Assembly (NCBI GenBank): GCA_946497585.1
Contig: CAMMLF010000021.1
Coordinates: 1 to 16,658, forward strand
Reading direction: 5' to 3'
From: an uncultured Clostridium sp.
GTDB taxonomy: Bacteria > Bacillota > Clostridia > TANB77 > CAG-508
DNA: 16,658 bases
The translations under genes were made by a program, and so were the position numbers. Below the pieces are notes generated by a model. It ran no database searches. It was given only the letters and a program-made list of their open reading frames with translations, and was not told the DNA's origin. Shown piece after piece: positions 1-7,801 of this stretch (the stretch's first letter is position 1; every line of letters begins with the position of its first letter).

Positions 1-26
1 GGCAAAAAATATCTTAAATAAAATCA

Positions 27-55
27 TTGACACTCATTAATTTAATATATATAAT
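27..55 (+). promoter_or_regulatory. Sigma-A-type promoter for the CorC-like gene
   Basis: A perfect -35 box TTGACA (27-32) is followed after 17 bases by a perfect -10 box TATAAT (50-55). Transcription would start near 62, giving a leader of about 20 bases that holds little more than the Shine-Dalgarno site GGAGG (69-73). Both boxes match consensus, so strong constitutive expression is inferred. Confidence 0.85.
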
Positions 56-82
56 TACTCCATTATATGGAGGATTAAATAT

Positions 83-1384
83 ATGTTTTTTCAAATTTTA
101 GCATTAGTCATATTAGTATTATTCAATGCCTATTTTGCAGCAAGCGAAATGGCTTATATTTCACTAAATGATAACAAAATTGCAAAGCAGGCAAAAGAAG
201 GAAATAAAAAAGCAAAGAAAATAAAGAAAATGCTAGATAATCCTAGTAAATTTTTATCAACAATTCAAATTGGAATAACACTTGCAGGTTTCCTATCTAG
301 TGCATTTGCAGCAGATACATTCGCAACAAAACTTGCACCAATACTTAATTCATGGGCACCAAGCTTAGGAATAAACTTCTGGCAAACATTTTCAATTATA
401 ATTATTACAATAATATTATCTTTCTTCACTTTAATATTTGGAGAATTAGTTCCAAAAAGACTAGCAATGAAATATTCAGAAAAAATTGCATTTGGAACTA
501 TAGGATTTATTAGCTTTATTTCTGTAATAGCATCACCTTTTGTAAAATTATTGAGTGGTGTAACAAACTTTATTTCAAAAATATTTGGAGTAAGTGAAAA
601 CGAAGAAAAGATTGTCACAGAAGAAGAAATAAGAATGATGATAGATGAAGGCCAGCAAAAGGGTACAATAGAGAAAGACGAAAAAGATTTAATTAATAAT
701 GTATTTCAGCTAAATGACATTACTGCAAGCGAAATTATGACACATAGAACAGAAATATTTGCAATAGAAGTTAATGATAATTTGTATGAATTATTGGATA
801 AAATTGATGAATATAAGTATAGTAGAATACCAGTATATGAAAAATCAATTGATGAGATAGTAGGAATTTTATTTTTAAAAGACATTTTAAAAGCTGTTAG
901 CAAAGGAACGAAAATAGAAATTAGACAAATTATGAAAAAAGCATATTTCGTACCAGAAACAAAACCAATTGATGAACTATTTAGAGAAATGCAAACCAAT
1001 AAACAGCAAATGGCAATTGTACTAGATGAATATGGTGGAACATCTGGATTAGTGACAATGGAAGATATATTAGAAGAGCTAGTAGGAAATATTTTAGATG
1101 AGTATGATGATGAAGAAATAGAATTCAAAAAAATTGATAATAATACATATATGGTTGAAGGCAGTATGCCAATGTATGAATTAAGAAAGCTTTTGGCAAC
1201 AAACTTTCCAGATGGAGATTATGATACTTTGTCAGGTTACATTATAGAGATTTTAGGAAAAATTCCTAGTGAAGGTGAAAAACTTACAGTAGAAGATAAT
1301 AAATTTATTTACAATATTGAGGAAGTTGAAGATAATACAATTAAATGGGTGAAAATTGAGAAGAAGTTAAATACGAATTCATAG
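83..1384 (+). CDS. CNNM/CorC (HlyC) family membrane protein with CBS pair
   Basis: This is a 433-residue protein of the hemolysin-C/CorC/CNNM family, whose members are linked to Mg2+ (or Co2+) transport or homeostasis; the name hemolysin is historical. An N-terminal DUF21/CNNM membrane domain has helices at about 3-21, 57-80, 98-118 and 133-160, with the family GELVPKR motif at 120-126. A pair of CBS domains follows at about 205-325 (starting near ASEIMTHRTEIFAIE and including the typical LDEYGGTSGLVTMEDILEE stretch). A CorC_HlyC domain ends the chain at about 340-428. Length and domain order are normal for the family. The start at 83 is set by GGAGG nine bases upstream and a consensus promoter just before it. 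The gene appears to be monocistronic. Its stop codon lies in or next to the outer arm of a palindromic repeat. The ion specificity cannot be read from sequence. Confidence 0.93.
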   Translation: MFFQILALVILVLFNAYFAASEMAYISLNDNKIAKQAKEGNKKAKKIKKMLDNPSKFLSTIQIGITLAGFLSSAFAADTFATKLAPILNSWAPSLGINFWQTFSIIIITIILSFFTLIFGELVPKRLAMKYSEKIAFGTIGFISFISVIASPFVKLLSGVTNFISKIFGVSENEEKIVTEEEIRMMIDEGQQKGTIEKDEKDLINNVFQLNDITASEIMTHRTEIFAIEVNDNLYELLDKIDEYKYSRIPVYEKSIDEIVGILFLKDILKAVSKGTKIEIRQIMKKAYFVPETKPIDELFREMQTNKQQMAIVLDEYGGTSGLVTMEDILEELVGNILDEYDDEEIEFKKIDNNTYMVEGSMPMYELRKLLATNFPDGDYDTLSGYIIEILGKIPSEGEKLTVEDNKFIYNIEEVEDNTIKWVKIEKKLNTNS

Positions 1385-1586
1385 CTTATCTTTTTTGTTA
1401 AAAGCTACAATATATGTTCCTCCGCATTTACTTCGAGGTTTCGCTATTGGCGAAAACTCTCGCACGCTCCGACTGCGCTTCTATGATAAAGACTTATCTT
1501 CATCGTGTCCTAAGTCAGCTCCGCTCGCTAAAAGCTCTGGAACATATATTGTAGCTTTTCAAAATAGACTAGCTGTAAATTATAAC
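1376..1586 (+). repeat. Palindromic intergenic element, copy R1
   Basis: The inner element spans 1400-1559 (160 bp) and is bounded by a perfect 21-bp inverted repeat (1400-1420 with 1539-1559) of the type AAGCTACAATATATGTTCC. Its interior is far more GC-rich than the flanks and contains the shared core CTCGCACGCT (1459-1468). It also holds a small hairpin GTTTCGC...GCGAAAAC (about 1439-1457). Weaker outer arms can be seen: AATTCATAGCT (1376-1386) and AGCTGTAAATTATAAC (1571-1586). The left outer arm would overlap the stop codon of the upstream gene. An 84-codon open frame crosses the element but has no ribosome site and is not regarded as a gene. Confidence 0.85.
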
Positions 1587-1605
1587 CAATTTGCCAAAAA
1601 ACTAC

Positions 1606-1634
1606 TTGCAATTTCACACAATATATGTTATGAT
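1606..1634 (+). promoter_or_regulatory. Promoter for rpsO (extended -10)
   Basis: TTGCAA (1606-1611), a 17-base spacer and TATGAT (1629-1634) with a TGn extension at 1626-1628. The predicted start is near 1641, leaving a leader of about 74 bases before rpsO. It lies just right of repeat R1, so rpsO has its own promoter. Confidence 0.65.
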
Positions 1635-1640
1635 AATAAA

Positions 1641-1714
1641 GGACTTTAACTTAGCTTAAGGATAACACACCACTTTAGCTCAGTTTAAGCATAAAAAATA
1701 CAGGAGGTGTAATT
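1641..1714 (+). promoter_or_regulatory. rpsO leader with possible S15 autoregulatory fold
   Basis: In the leader, GCTTAA (about 1653-1658) can pair with TTAAGC (about 1686-1691). ACACC near 1668 is complementary to GGTGT inside the Shine-Dalgarno region (about 1705-1710), so the ribosome site could be masked. S15 of several bacteria represses its own translation by binding its leader. That this leader does so is inference from the pairing only; I did not match it to a named leader family. Confidence 0.35.
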
Positions 1715-1978
1715 ATGACAAAGGAAAGAAAAGAAGAAATCATTAAAACTTACAGAAGAGATGAAAAAGACACTGGTTCTCCAGAAGTTCAAATAGCTCT
1801 TTTAACAGAAAGAATTAATGATTTAACAGAACATTTAAAAGTTCATCAAAAAGATAACCATTCAAGAAGAGGACTTTTAAAAATGGTAGGAAGTAGAAGA
1901 AACTTACTTAACTACTTAGCAAAAAAAGATGTTCAAAGATATAGAGATATCGTATCAAAACTTGGACTAAGAAAATAA
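1715..1978 (+). CDS. rpsO: 30S ribosomal protein S15
   Basis: The 87-residue product has the standard S15 length (about 89) and sequence. It includes the N-terminal DTGSPEVQIALLTERI stretch, the HLKVHQKDNHSRRGLL segment with the conserved His/Asp/Ser cluster that contacts 16S rRNA, and the LLNYLAKKDVQRYRDIVSKLGLRK tail. S15 is a primary binder of the central domain of 16S rRNA and helps form the 30S platform. AGGAGGTG at 1702-1709 fixes the start. pnp lies downstream on the same strand, which is the usual bacterial order. A promoter is visible upstream and a long hairpin follows the stop. Confidence 0.98.
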   Translation: MTKERKEEIIKTYRRDEKDTGSPEVQIALLTERINDLTEHLKVHQKDNHSRRGLLKMVGSRRNLLNYLAKKDVQRYRDIVSKLGLRK

Positions 1979-1981
1979 TAT

Positions 1982-2036
1982 TTAAGAGCAGGCGTTTTGC
2001 TATTAATTGTGCTAGCGCCTGCTCGTTAACGCTTAA
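1982..2036 (+). repeat. Long GC-rich hairpin between rpsO and pnp
   Basis: GAGCAGGCG (1986-1994) pairs perfectly with CGCCTGCTC (2016-2024) around a 21-base loop region that can pair further (GC...GC). TTAAG (1982-1986) and CTTAA (2032-2036) could extend the base. No U-run follows, so it is not a standard intrinsic terminator. It may be an RNA 3'-end barrier or a processing site in rpsO-pnp readthrough RNA; the role is inferred. Confidence 0.6.
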
Positions 2037-2103
2037 GTAAAGATAATTGGTTTAGATAGTAGCTTGTATGATGTACTATTTTACGGAATTGAACTTTTTA
2101 ATT

Positions 2104-2134
2104 TTTACAGTATTTGGGCTAAGAGTAGTATAAC
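2104..2134 (+). promoter_or_regulatory. Possible pnp promoter
   Basis: TTTACA (2104-2109) and TATAAC (2129-2134) lie 19 bases apart, slightly longer than ideal. TTGAAC (2089-2094) with TATTTG (2111-2116) is a weaker alternative. pnp could also be read through from rpsO. Confidence 0.35.
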
Positions 2135-2171
2135 ATAGAGGTTACAACTAAATCGATTATCCTAAACACTT

Positions 2172-2192
2172 ATACATACTATGGCTATGTAT
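2172..2192 (+). promoter_or_regulatory. Small hairpin in the pnp leader
   Basis: ATACATA (2172-2178) and TATGTAT (2186-2192) form a 7-bp stem with a 7-base loop, ending about 11 bases before the pnp Shine-Dalgarno site (AGGAGGTAAT, 2204-2213). PNPase of E. coli controls its own mRNA through a leader hairpin. An analogous role here is speculation. Confidence 0.35.
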
Positions 2193-2214
2193 TATTAAAT
2201 TATTAGGAGGTAAT

Positions 2215-4326
2215 ATGTTTAAAGTTTATGAAACAGAGTTAGCAGGAAGAAAGCTAACAATTGAAACAGGCAAATTTGCTAATCAAGCAAATGGAAGTGT
2301 CACAGTTAGATATGGAGACACAGTTGTAATGACAAATGTTACAGCATCAAAAGAACCTAGAGATGGGGTAGACTTTTTCCCATTATCAGTAGACTATGAA
2401 GAAAAGCTTTATGCAGTAGGAAGAATTCCTGGAAGCTTCAATAGAAGAGAAGGAAAACCAGCAGATAAAGCAATATTAATATCAAGAGCAATTGATAGAC
2501 CAATAAGACCATTATTTCCACATGATTTTAGAAATGATGTATGTGTAGTTAATACAGTACTTTCAATGGACCAAGATTGTAGCCCAGAAGTATGCGCAAA
2601 TATTGGTACATCAGCAGCTCTTTCAATATCAGATATTCCATGGGCTGGACCAACAGCAGCAGTTCAAGTTGGATATGTAAATGATGAAATAATCATAAAT
2701 CCAACAGAAGAACAAAGAAAAAATAATAGATTAAGATTAACAGTTGCTGGAACTGAAGAAAAAATCACAATGATTGAAGCTGGAGCTGATGAAATACCAA
2801 ATGATATTATGCTTGAAGCAATTAAAAAAGCTCATGTTGAAATCAAAAAACTTTGTGGGTTTATTAAAAACATAAAAGATGAAATCGGCAAGCCAAAATT
2901 CGAATATCAATCATTTTCTGTTACACCTGAATTCTACAAAGCTGTTTGCGATAAATTTGAACAAGCTATGTATGAGGGTGTACAAGAGCAAAATAAAGAA
3001 ATAAGAAATGACAATGTTGACAAAATTGCTGAAGAAATCAAAAATTTAGCAATTGAAATGTATGGAGAAGACGCAGAAGAAGAACACGCATTTGATATAG
3101 CAACATCAGTTCATGACTTAGAAAAAGCTTGTGTTAGAAAAATGATATTAAAAGAAAATAAAAGACCTGATGGTAGAAAAATTGATGAAATAAGACCACT
3201 TAGTGCAGAAGTAGGACTTCTTCCAAGAACACATGGTAGTGCACTTTTCTCAAGAGGACAAACTCAAGTATTATCAGTAGTTACACTTGGAACAAAAGAA
3301 GATGAACAAATACTTGATGGACTTGATACAGAGACAAGTAAAAGATATATGCATCAATACAATTTCCCAGGATATAGTGTTGGAGAAGCAAAACCATCAA
3401 AAGGACCTGGTAGAAGAGAAGTAGGACATGGAGCTTTAGCAGAAAAAGCATTAGTTCCAGTAATTCCAAGTATTGATGAATTCCCATATACAATAAGAGT
3501 TGTATCAGAAGTTCTTGAATCAAACGGTTCAACTTCACAAGCAAGTATTTGTGGAAGCACCTTGGCACTTATGGACGCAGGTGTTCCAATTAAAAAGCCA
3601 GTAGCAGGAATTTCTTCAGGATTAATAACTGACCCAGAAAATCCAGATAATTATATTGTACTTACAGATATTCAAGATATTGAAGACTTCTTTGGAGATA
3701 TGGACTTCAAAGTTGGCGGTACAAAAGATGGAATTACAGCTATTCAAGTTGATATTAAAATAGATGGTTTAACATATGATATAATTGAAAAAGCATTTGA
3801 AAGAACAAAAATTGCTAGAGACTATATTATAGACGAAGTTATATTAAAAGCAATTCCAGAACCTAGAAAAGAACTTTCAAAATATGCACCAAAAATTGTT
3901 TCAACAGTTATTCCAACAGAGAAAATTAAAGATGTTATTGGCTCAGGTGGAAAAACAATAAATAAAATAATTGATGAAACAGGTGTAAAAATAGACATTG
4001 AAGAAGATGGACATGTAGCAATTTACTCAAACGATACTGAAAGCGCAAACAAAGCGTTAAAAATGATAGAAGATATTATAAGAGTTTTAGAAGTCGGAAA
4101 AGTTTACGATGGTGTAGTAACAAGAATAGCACCATTTGGAGCATTTGTAGACTTAGGTGGAGGAAAAGAAGGATTACTTCACATATCTAAAATTTCTAGC
4201 AAACATATTAATAAAGTAGAAGATGTTCTTAGCGTAGGAGATGAGATAAAAGCTAAAGTTACTGAAATAGATAACCAAGGCAAAATAGCATTAAATATGA
4301 GAGATTTAGAACATCACGAAGAATAA
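2215..4326 (+). CDS. pnp: Polyribonucleotide nucleotidyltransferase (PNPase)
   Basis: PNPase degrades RNA 3' to 5' by phosphorolysis, releasing nucleoside diphosphates, and acts as a cytoplasmic trimer in mRNA turnover. The 703-residue length is typical. The order is first RNase PH domain (about 10-145), helical linker domain (about 150-235), second RNase PH domain (about 325-545), KH domain with its GSGGKT loop at 576-581, and a C-terminal S1 domain (about 628-700). The catalytic core EDFFGDMDFKVGGT is intact. D491 and D497 correspond to the metal-binding Asp pair (486/492) of the E. coli enzyme. AGGAGGTAAT upstream supports the ATG at 2215. It follows rpsO and is ended by a strong terminator at 4545-4575, with repeat copy R2 in between. 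Confidence 0.98.
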   Translation: MFKVYETELAGRKLTIETGKFANQANGSVTVRYGDTVVMTNVTASKEPRDGVDFFPLSVDYEEKLYAVGRIPGSFNRREGKPADKAILISRAIDRPIRPLFPHDFRNDVCVVNTVLSMDQDCSPEVCANIGTSAALSISDIPWAGPTAAVQVGYVNDEIIINPTEEQRKNNRLRLTVAGTEEKITMIEAGADEIPNDIMLEAIKKAHVEIKKLCGFIKNIKDEIGKPKFEYQSFSVTPEFYKAVCDKFEQAMYEGVQEQNKEIRNDNVDKIAEEIKNLAIEMYGEDAEEEHAFDIATSVHDLEKACVRKMILKENKRPDGRKIDEIRPLSAEVGLLPRTHGSALFSRGQTQVLSVVTLGTKEDEQILDGLDTETSKRYMHQYNFPGYSVGEAKPSKGPGRREVGHGALAEKALVPVIPSIDEFPYTIRVVSEVLESNGSTSQASICGSTLALMDAGVPIKKPVAGISSGLITDPENPDNYIVLTDIQDIEDFFGDMDFKVGGTKDGITAIQVDIKIDGLTYDIIEKAFERTKIARDYIIDEVILKAIPEPRKELSKYAPKIVSTVIPTEKIKDVIGSGGKTINKIIDETGVKIDIEEDGHVAIYSNDTESANKALKMIEDIIRVLEVGKVYDGVVTRIAPFGAFVDLGGGKEGLLHISKISSKHINKVEDVLSVGDEIKAKVTEIDNQGKIALNMRDLEHHEE

Positions 4327-4331
4327 AAAAC

Positions 4332-4547
4332 TTTGTTACAATTCACAGTTTAATTTTATTACTTAAGCTACAATATACATTCCTCCGCGTTTACTTCGCG
4401 GTTCGCTTGCGCTCAGCGCTCGCACGCTCCGACTTCGCTTCTATGATAAAGACACTAGTTTATTGAGCCTCAGTCAGCTCCGCTCGCTAAAAGCTCTGGA
4501 ATATATATTGTAGCTTTAAAAAACAATTAGCTGTGAATAGTAACAAA
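4332..4547 (+). repeat. Palindromic intergenic element, copy R2 (with outer arms)
   Basis: This copy has nested inverted repeats. The outer arms are 17 bp with one mismatch (4332-4348, TTTGTTACAATTCACAG, with 4531-4547). The inner arms are 19 bp with one mismatch (4365-4383 with 4498-4516, type AAGCTACAATATACATTCC). The core CTCGCACGCT is at 4419-4428. The interior closely matches R1, sharing CGCTTCTATGATAAAGAC and CAGCTCCGCTCGCTAAAAGC. It begins five bases after the pnp stop, and its right outer arm runs into the pnp terminator. Confidence 0.88.
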
Positions 4548-4575
4548 AACTTTAGGGAAAAACCTAAAGTTTTTT
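4545..4575 (+). terminator. Rho-independent terminator after pnp
   Basis: AAAAACTTTAGG (4545-4556) pairs with CCTAAAGTTTTT (4563-4574) around the loop GAAAAA, and the stem ends in a U-run. Its first bases overlap the right outer arm of repeat R2. It separates pnp from the glycosyltransferase unit. Confidence 0.85.
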
Positions 4576-4583
4576 CATTTTTA

Positions 4584-4612
4584 TTGTAAAACAAAACTTT
4601 ATGTAGTATAAT
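4584..4612 (+). promoter_or_regulatory. Promoter for the glycosyltransferase genes
   Basis: TTGTAA (4584-4589), a 17-base spacer, and a perfect TATAAT (4607-4612). The predicted start near 4619 leaves an untranslated leader of about 90 bases before the coding start at 4713. Confidence 0.7.
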
Positions 4613-4712
4613 ATAAAAGGAGAGATTTTATTAAAAAGCTAAATGATAAACAAAACATGCGGATAAACAAACTTTAATTATGCTTTGAAGGAATAATAGG
4701 AGGAAGTATTAA

Positions 4713-5963
4713 ATGCAATTTTTATACTTTATACAACAAGCATTAATATGGATAATAACGATATACTGGATATATCAATTAATTATAAGTGTATGCTCAC
4801 TTATTACTTTAAAAGAAAAGCCATTAATAGTAAATAAGAATCATAAATTTTTGGCAATAATTCCAGCACATAATGAAGAAGCCGTTGTTGGAAATTTGAT
4901 TGAGAGTTTGCAAAAACAAAATTATCCAAAAAACAAATATGATATTTGTGTTATTGCAGATAACTGTACAGACAAAACGAAAGAAGTTGCTGAAAGTTAT
5001 GGAGTAAAAATTTTCGAAAGATATGAAGAAGACCCAGCAAAAAGAACCAAAGGAGATGCTCTAAGATTATTTTTAAATACACTTTTAGCTGACCCTAATA
5101 TGGACTATGATGCTTTTTGCGTATTTGATGCAGATAATATTGTTGATGAAAACTTTATTTCTGCAATGAATAAACATTTATGCCAAGGTGAAGAAGTTGT
5201 TCAAGGATACAGGGATATCAAAAATCCAACAGATAGCTGGATAGCATCTGGTTATGCAATTTTTTATTGGACAATGAATAGATTTTACCATTTAGCAAGA
5301 TATAATGCAGGATTATCACCATTAATAAATGGTACTGGATTCATGGTTAAATTTGATGCAATTAGACCAACTGGATGGAATACAAACACACTTACTGAAG
5401 ATATAGAATTCTCATTAAAAAGAATTATACAGGGTAAAAAATTAGGCTGGGCAACTGATGCTATTGCATATGATGAACAACCAGTTAAGTTCAAACCATC
5501 ATGGTCACAAAGGTCTAGATGGACAATAGGACATATTCAATGCTTATTTGAATATACTAAGCCACTTGCAAAAGCCGCATCAACCAACAAAACACTTATG
5601 AACTTTGATGGACTTTTATATATGCTTGGCAGTATACCAATGTTCGTAATAACAATATTGCTATTAGTTTTAAATGCAATCAGTTATTTATTTAACGGAA
5701 TGACAACACCAGACTTTGTAATGAATATCGTTAGATATGTAGTGCCAACATTTTTATTACCAATACTAACAGCTCTTATAATTATGATTATTGACAAAAA
5801 GCCAATAAAAAAGATGTGGAAGGGATTACTTATGTACCCAATATTCCTAGGCTCATGGCTTCTTATCAATTTCAAATGTTTATTCAAAAGAGATACAACA
5901 TGGGAGAAAATTGAGCACGTTAGAAATGTTAAAATTGAAGACAAAAAAATTAATCAAAGTTAA
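4713..5963 (+). CDS. Membrane glycosyltransferase, family 2 (processive type)
   Basis: This 416-residue inner-membrane GT2 enzyme should transfer sugar from a nucleotide-sugar to a growing glycan or lipid. A helix at about 5-33 precedes the catalytic GT-A domain, with IIPAHNEE (49-56), the ADNCTD region (82-87), FDADN (138-142), TED (228-230) and QRSRW (266-270). This is the D, D, D, Q-x-x-R-W signature of processive synthases such as cellulose, hyaluronan and poly-GlcNAc synthases. Three C-terminal helices follow (about 300-325, 345-363, 372-395). The start is supported by AGGAGG at 4699-4704. It has its own promoter, and a GT-C enzyme follows 106 bases later, suggesting joint work on surface glycans. 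The sugar and product cannot be assigned. Single-sugar transfer rather than polymer synthesis is possible. Confidence 0.88.
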   Translation: MQFLYFIQQALIWIITIYWIYQLIISVCSLITLKEKPLIVNKNHKFLAIIPAHNEEAVVGNLIESLQKQNYPKNKYDICVIADNCTDKTKEVAESYGVKIFERYEEDPAKRTKGDALRLFLNTLLADPNMDYDAFCVFDADNIVDENFISAMNKHLCQGEEVVQGYRDIKNPTDSWIASGYAIFYWTMNRFYHLARYNAGLSPLINGTGFMVKFDAIRPTGWNTNTLTEDIEFSLKRIIQGKKLGWATDAIAYDEQPVKFKPSWSQRSRWTIGHIQCLFEYTKPLAKAASTNKTLMNFDGLLYMLGSIPMFVITILLLVLNAISYLFNGMTTPDFVMNIVRYVVPTFLLPILTALIIMIIDKKPIKKMWKGLLMYPIFLGSWLLINFKCLFKRDTTWEKIEHVRNVKIEDKKINQS

Positions 5964-6069
5964 TTAGTTAATGTTTTTGCATTACAAAAAAATAGTAACT
6001 TTATAAAATTATTTGATAAAAATAAATAAAAATTTTTAGATAGCAATTTAAGTTGCGAGGATGTTCAAA

Positions 6070-7608
6070 ATGAAAGAAAATAAAAGTGAGAATACAAAAT
6101 ATATGGTAGTTGTAAAAAAAAGAAATATACTAAAATACATACATATAGCTTTAATTGTGCTAGGCTCTATATTTGTTTTACTTTCAAATTTCCATACATC
6201 AATATGGTTTGATGAAAGCTATTCAGTTGGAATTGCAAGTCATAGTGTACCTGAAATTTGGTCAATAGGAAGTAATGACGTGCATCCAGTATTATATTAC
6301 ATAATACTACATTTTGTGGGAATGCTTACTGGAAATAGTATATTAAGTTTTAGACTTGTTTCAACAGCTTGCGTAATAATTTTGTCTATATTAGGATATA
6401 CACACATTAGAAAAGATTTTGGAGAAAAAGTAGGAATACTATTTTCATTTCTAATATTATTTATGCCAGTTGTTTTGGCATATAGTGGTGAAATTAGAAT
6501 GTATACTATGGCAATGCTTTTTGTAACATTTATGGCTATTTATGCTTATAGAATATACAAAAGCGGAGTAAGTAATAAAAATTGGATTATTTTTTCAATT
6601 TTCAGTTTACTATCAGCATATACTCATTATTATGCACTAGCTGTAGCTGCTGTACTTAATATTTCATTATTTGTTTATTTTCTAGTAATGAATATTAAAC
6701 AAAGAAATTATGAAGTAAAATATAAAAAATATAGTGGAAACCTAAAAAGAAGTATTATATCTGCAATTGTGCAAATAATATTGTACTTGCCATGGCTTGG
6801 AACTTTAATATCACTTACAGTAGGAAGTAGCAAGAGCGGATTTTGGATTGGTAAACCAGACTTTTTGCAAATATTCGAATTCCAATTTACTGGCAACTTG
6901 GATTCTGTATATGTGGTAAGAAACTTTTCATATGTATTCTCAGCAATATTGCTTGTATACATTATTTTTCTACTTATTAAAAATTGGAAGGATGCAAAAC
7001 CAGCAAAATTAGCATTAGTTACATATTTATTAGTTATATTGCTAGTAGGAATTTTATCTATTATAGTTACACCTATTCTTTACGCAAGATATTTCTTAAC
7101 TATTACAGGTATTTTATTATTTGCGTTTAGCTATTTAATGGCTATGGATAAGAATAATATTAGGGTATTTGTTATTTGTACTCTTATAGTTGTAACATCT
7201 TGTATGGCAAATATTAATCTGATAAACATTAACTATGATGAAAGCAATAGTGAGCCAATTCAATTTGTAGAAGAAAACATAGAAGAAGGCGACATATTTT
7301 TAATAGATAATAGAGGCAGTGGATTTGTAATATCTCAGCATTTTCAAGATAACGAATTATATTTCTGGGATGTAGAAAACTGGAATGTTGATGAAGCTTA
7401 CAAAGCATTTGGAAATACAATTCATAATTTAGATTCTTTACAAAATTATTCAGGTAGAATTTGGGTTATATCAGATAACTCTGGATTCATTGAGAGAGTA
7501 GTACAAGAATTTGGAGAAGATAAAGTAGAAGTAAAAGATGAAAAATATTTTGATACAGAGTACAAAACATATAAATATGACATAAGTTTGATTGAAAAAA
7601 ATAATTAG
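6070..7608 (+). CDS. GT-C fold membrane glycosyltransferase (GT39/ArnT/PMT-like)
   Basis: This 512-residue polytopic membrane protein resembles the GT39/PMT-like family, which transfers sugars from polyprenyl-phosphate carriers on the outer face of the membrane. The first helix (about 23-40) is followed by WFDESYS (46-52), with the D48-E49 pair typical of GT-C catalytic loops. DVHPVLYY follows at 70-77, and YSGEIRMY at 138-145 matches the usual E-x-R-M-Y segment. About ten further helices reach to residue 385 or so. A soluble C-terminal domain (about 388-512) has no family I recognise. I prefer ATG 6070 over 6061, because GAGG at 6057-6060 sits 9 bases before 6070 but touches 6061. It probably acts with the GT2 enzyme upstream. 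The donor and acceptor are unknown. Confidence 0.83.
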   Translation: MKENKSENTKYMVVVKKRNILKYIHIALIVLGSIFVLLSNFHTSIWFDESYSVGIASHSVPEIWSIGSNDVHPVLYYIILHFVGMLTGNSILSFRLVSTACVIILSILGYTHIRKDFGEKVGILFSFLILFMPVVLAYSGEIRMYTMAMLFVTFMAIYAYRIYKSGVSNKNWIIFSIFSLLSAYTHYYALAVAAVLNISLFVYFLVMNIKQRNYEVKYKKYSGNLKRSIISAIVQIILYLPWLGTLISLTVGSSKSGFWIGKPDFLQIFEFQFTGNLDSVYVVRNFSYVFSAILLVYIIFLLIKNWKDAKPAKLALVTYLLVILLVGILSIIVTPILYARYFLTITGILLFAFSYLMAMDKNNIRVFVICTLIVVTSCMANINLININYDESNSEPIQFVEENIEEGDIFLIDNRGSGFVISQHFQDNELYFWDVENWNVDEAYKAFGNTIHNLDSLQNYSGRIWVISDNSGFIERVVQEFGEDKVEVKDEKYFDTEYKTYKYDISLIEKNN

Positions 7609-7624
7609 TGAATTAAATTACAAA

Positions 7625-7782
7625 TTTTACAATTTACAGACTATATTTATTTAAATGCTACAATATATGTTCCGGAGCTTTTAGCGAACGCAGACGACTT
7701 TGGAGCGGAGTGGCAGCGTGCGAGAGTTTTCGCGAATAGCGAAACCTCGAAGCAAATGCGGAGGAATGTATATTGTAGCATT
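7625..7782 (-). repeat. Palindromic intergenic element, copy R3 (inverted orientation)
   Basis: The inner arms are 20 bp with two mismatches (7654-7673 with 7763-7782, type AATGCTACAATATATGTTCC). Both arms carry the same change from AAGCT to AATGCT, so pairing is kept. The interior matches R1 and R6 only when reverse-complemented; the core reads AGCGTGCGAG at 7715-7724. An outer arm (TTTTACAATTTACAG, 7625-7639) is present on the left but missing on the right, where the ribosome site of the next gene begins. An open frame runs from inside the element into that gene. Confidence 0.85.
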
Positions 7783-7801
7783 AAGTAGAAAAGGAAGTTA
7801 T

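Noticed and set aside
1395..1649. 84-codon open frame across repeat R1
   Set aside because: No ribosome site, it lies wholly over the palindrome and the rpsO promoter, and its sequence simply translates the repeat.
7700..7801. Upstream start for the P-loop ATPase
   Set aside because: The extra residues are encoded by repeat R3, while a good ribosome site precedes the ATG at 7802.
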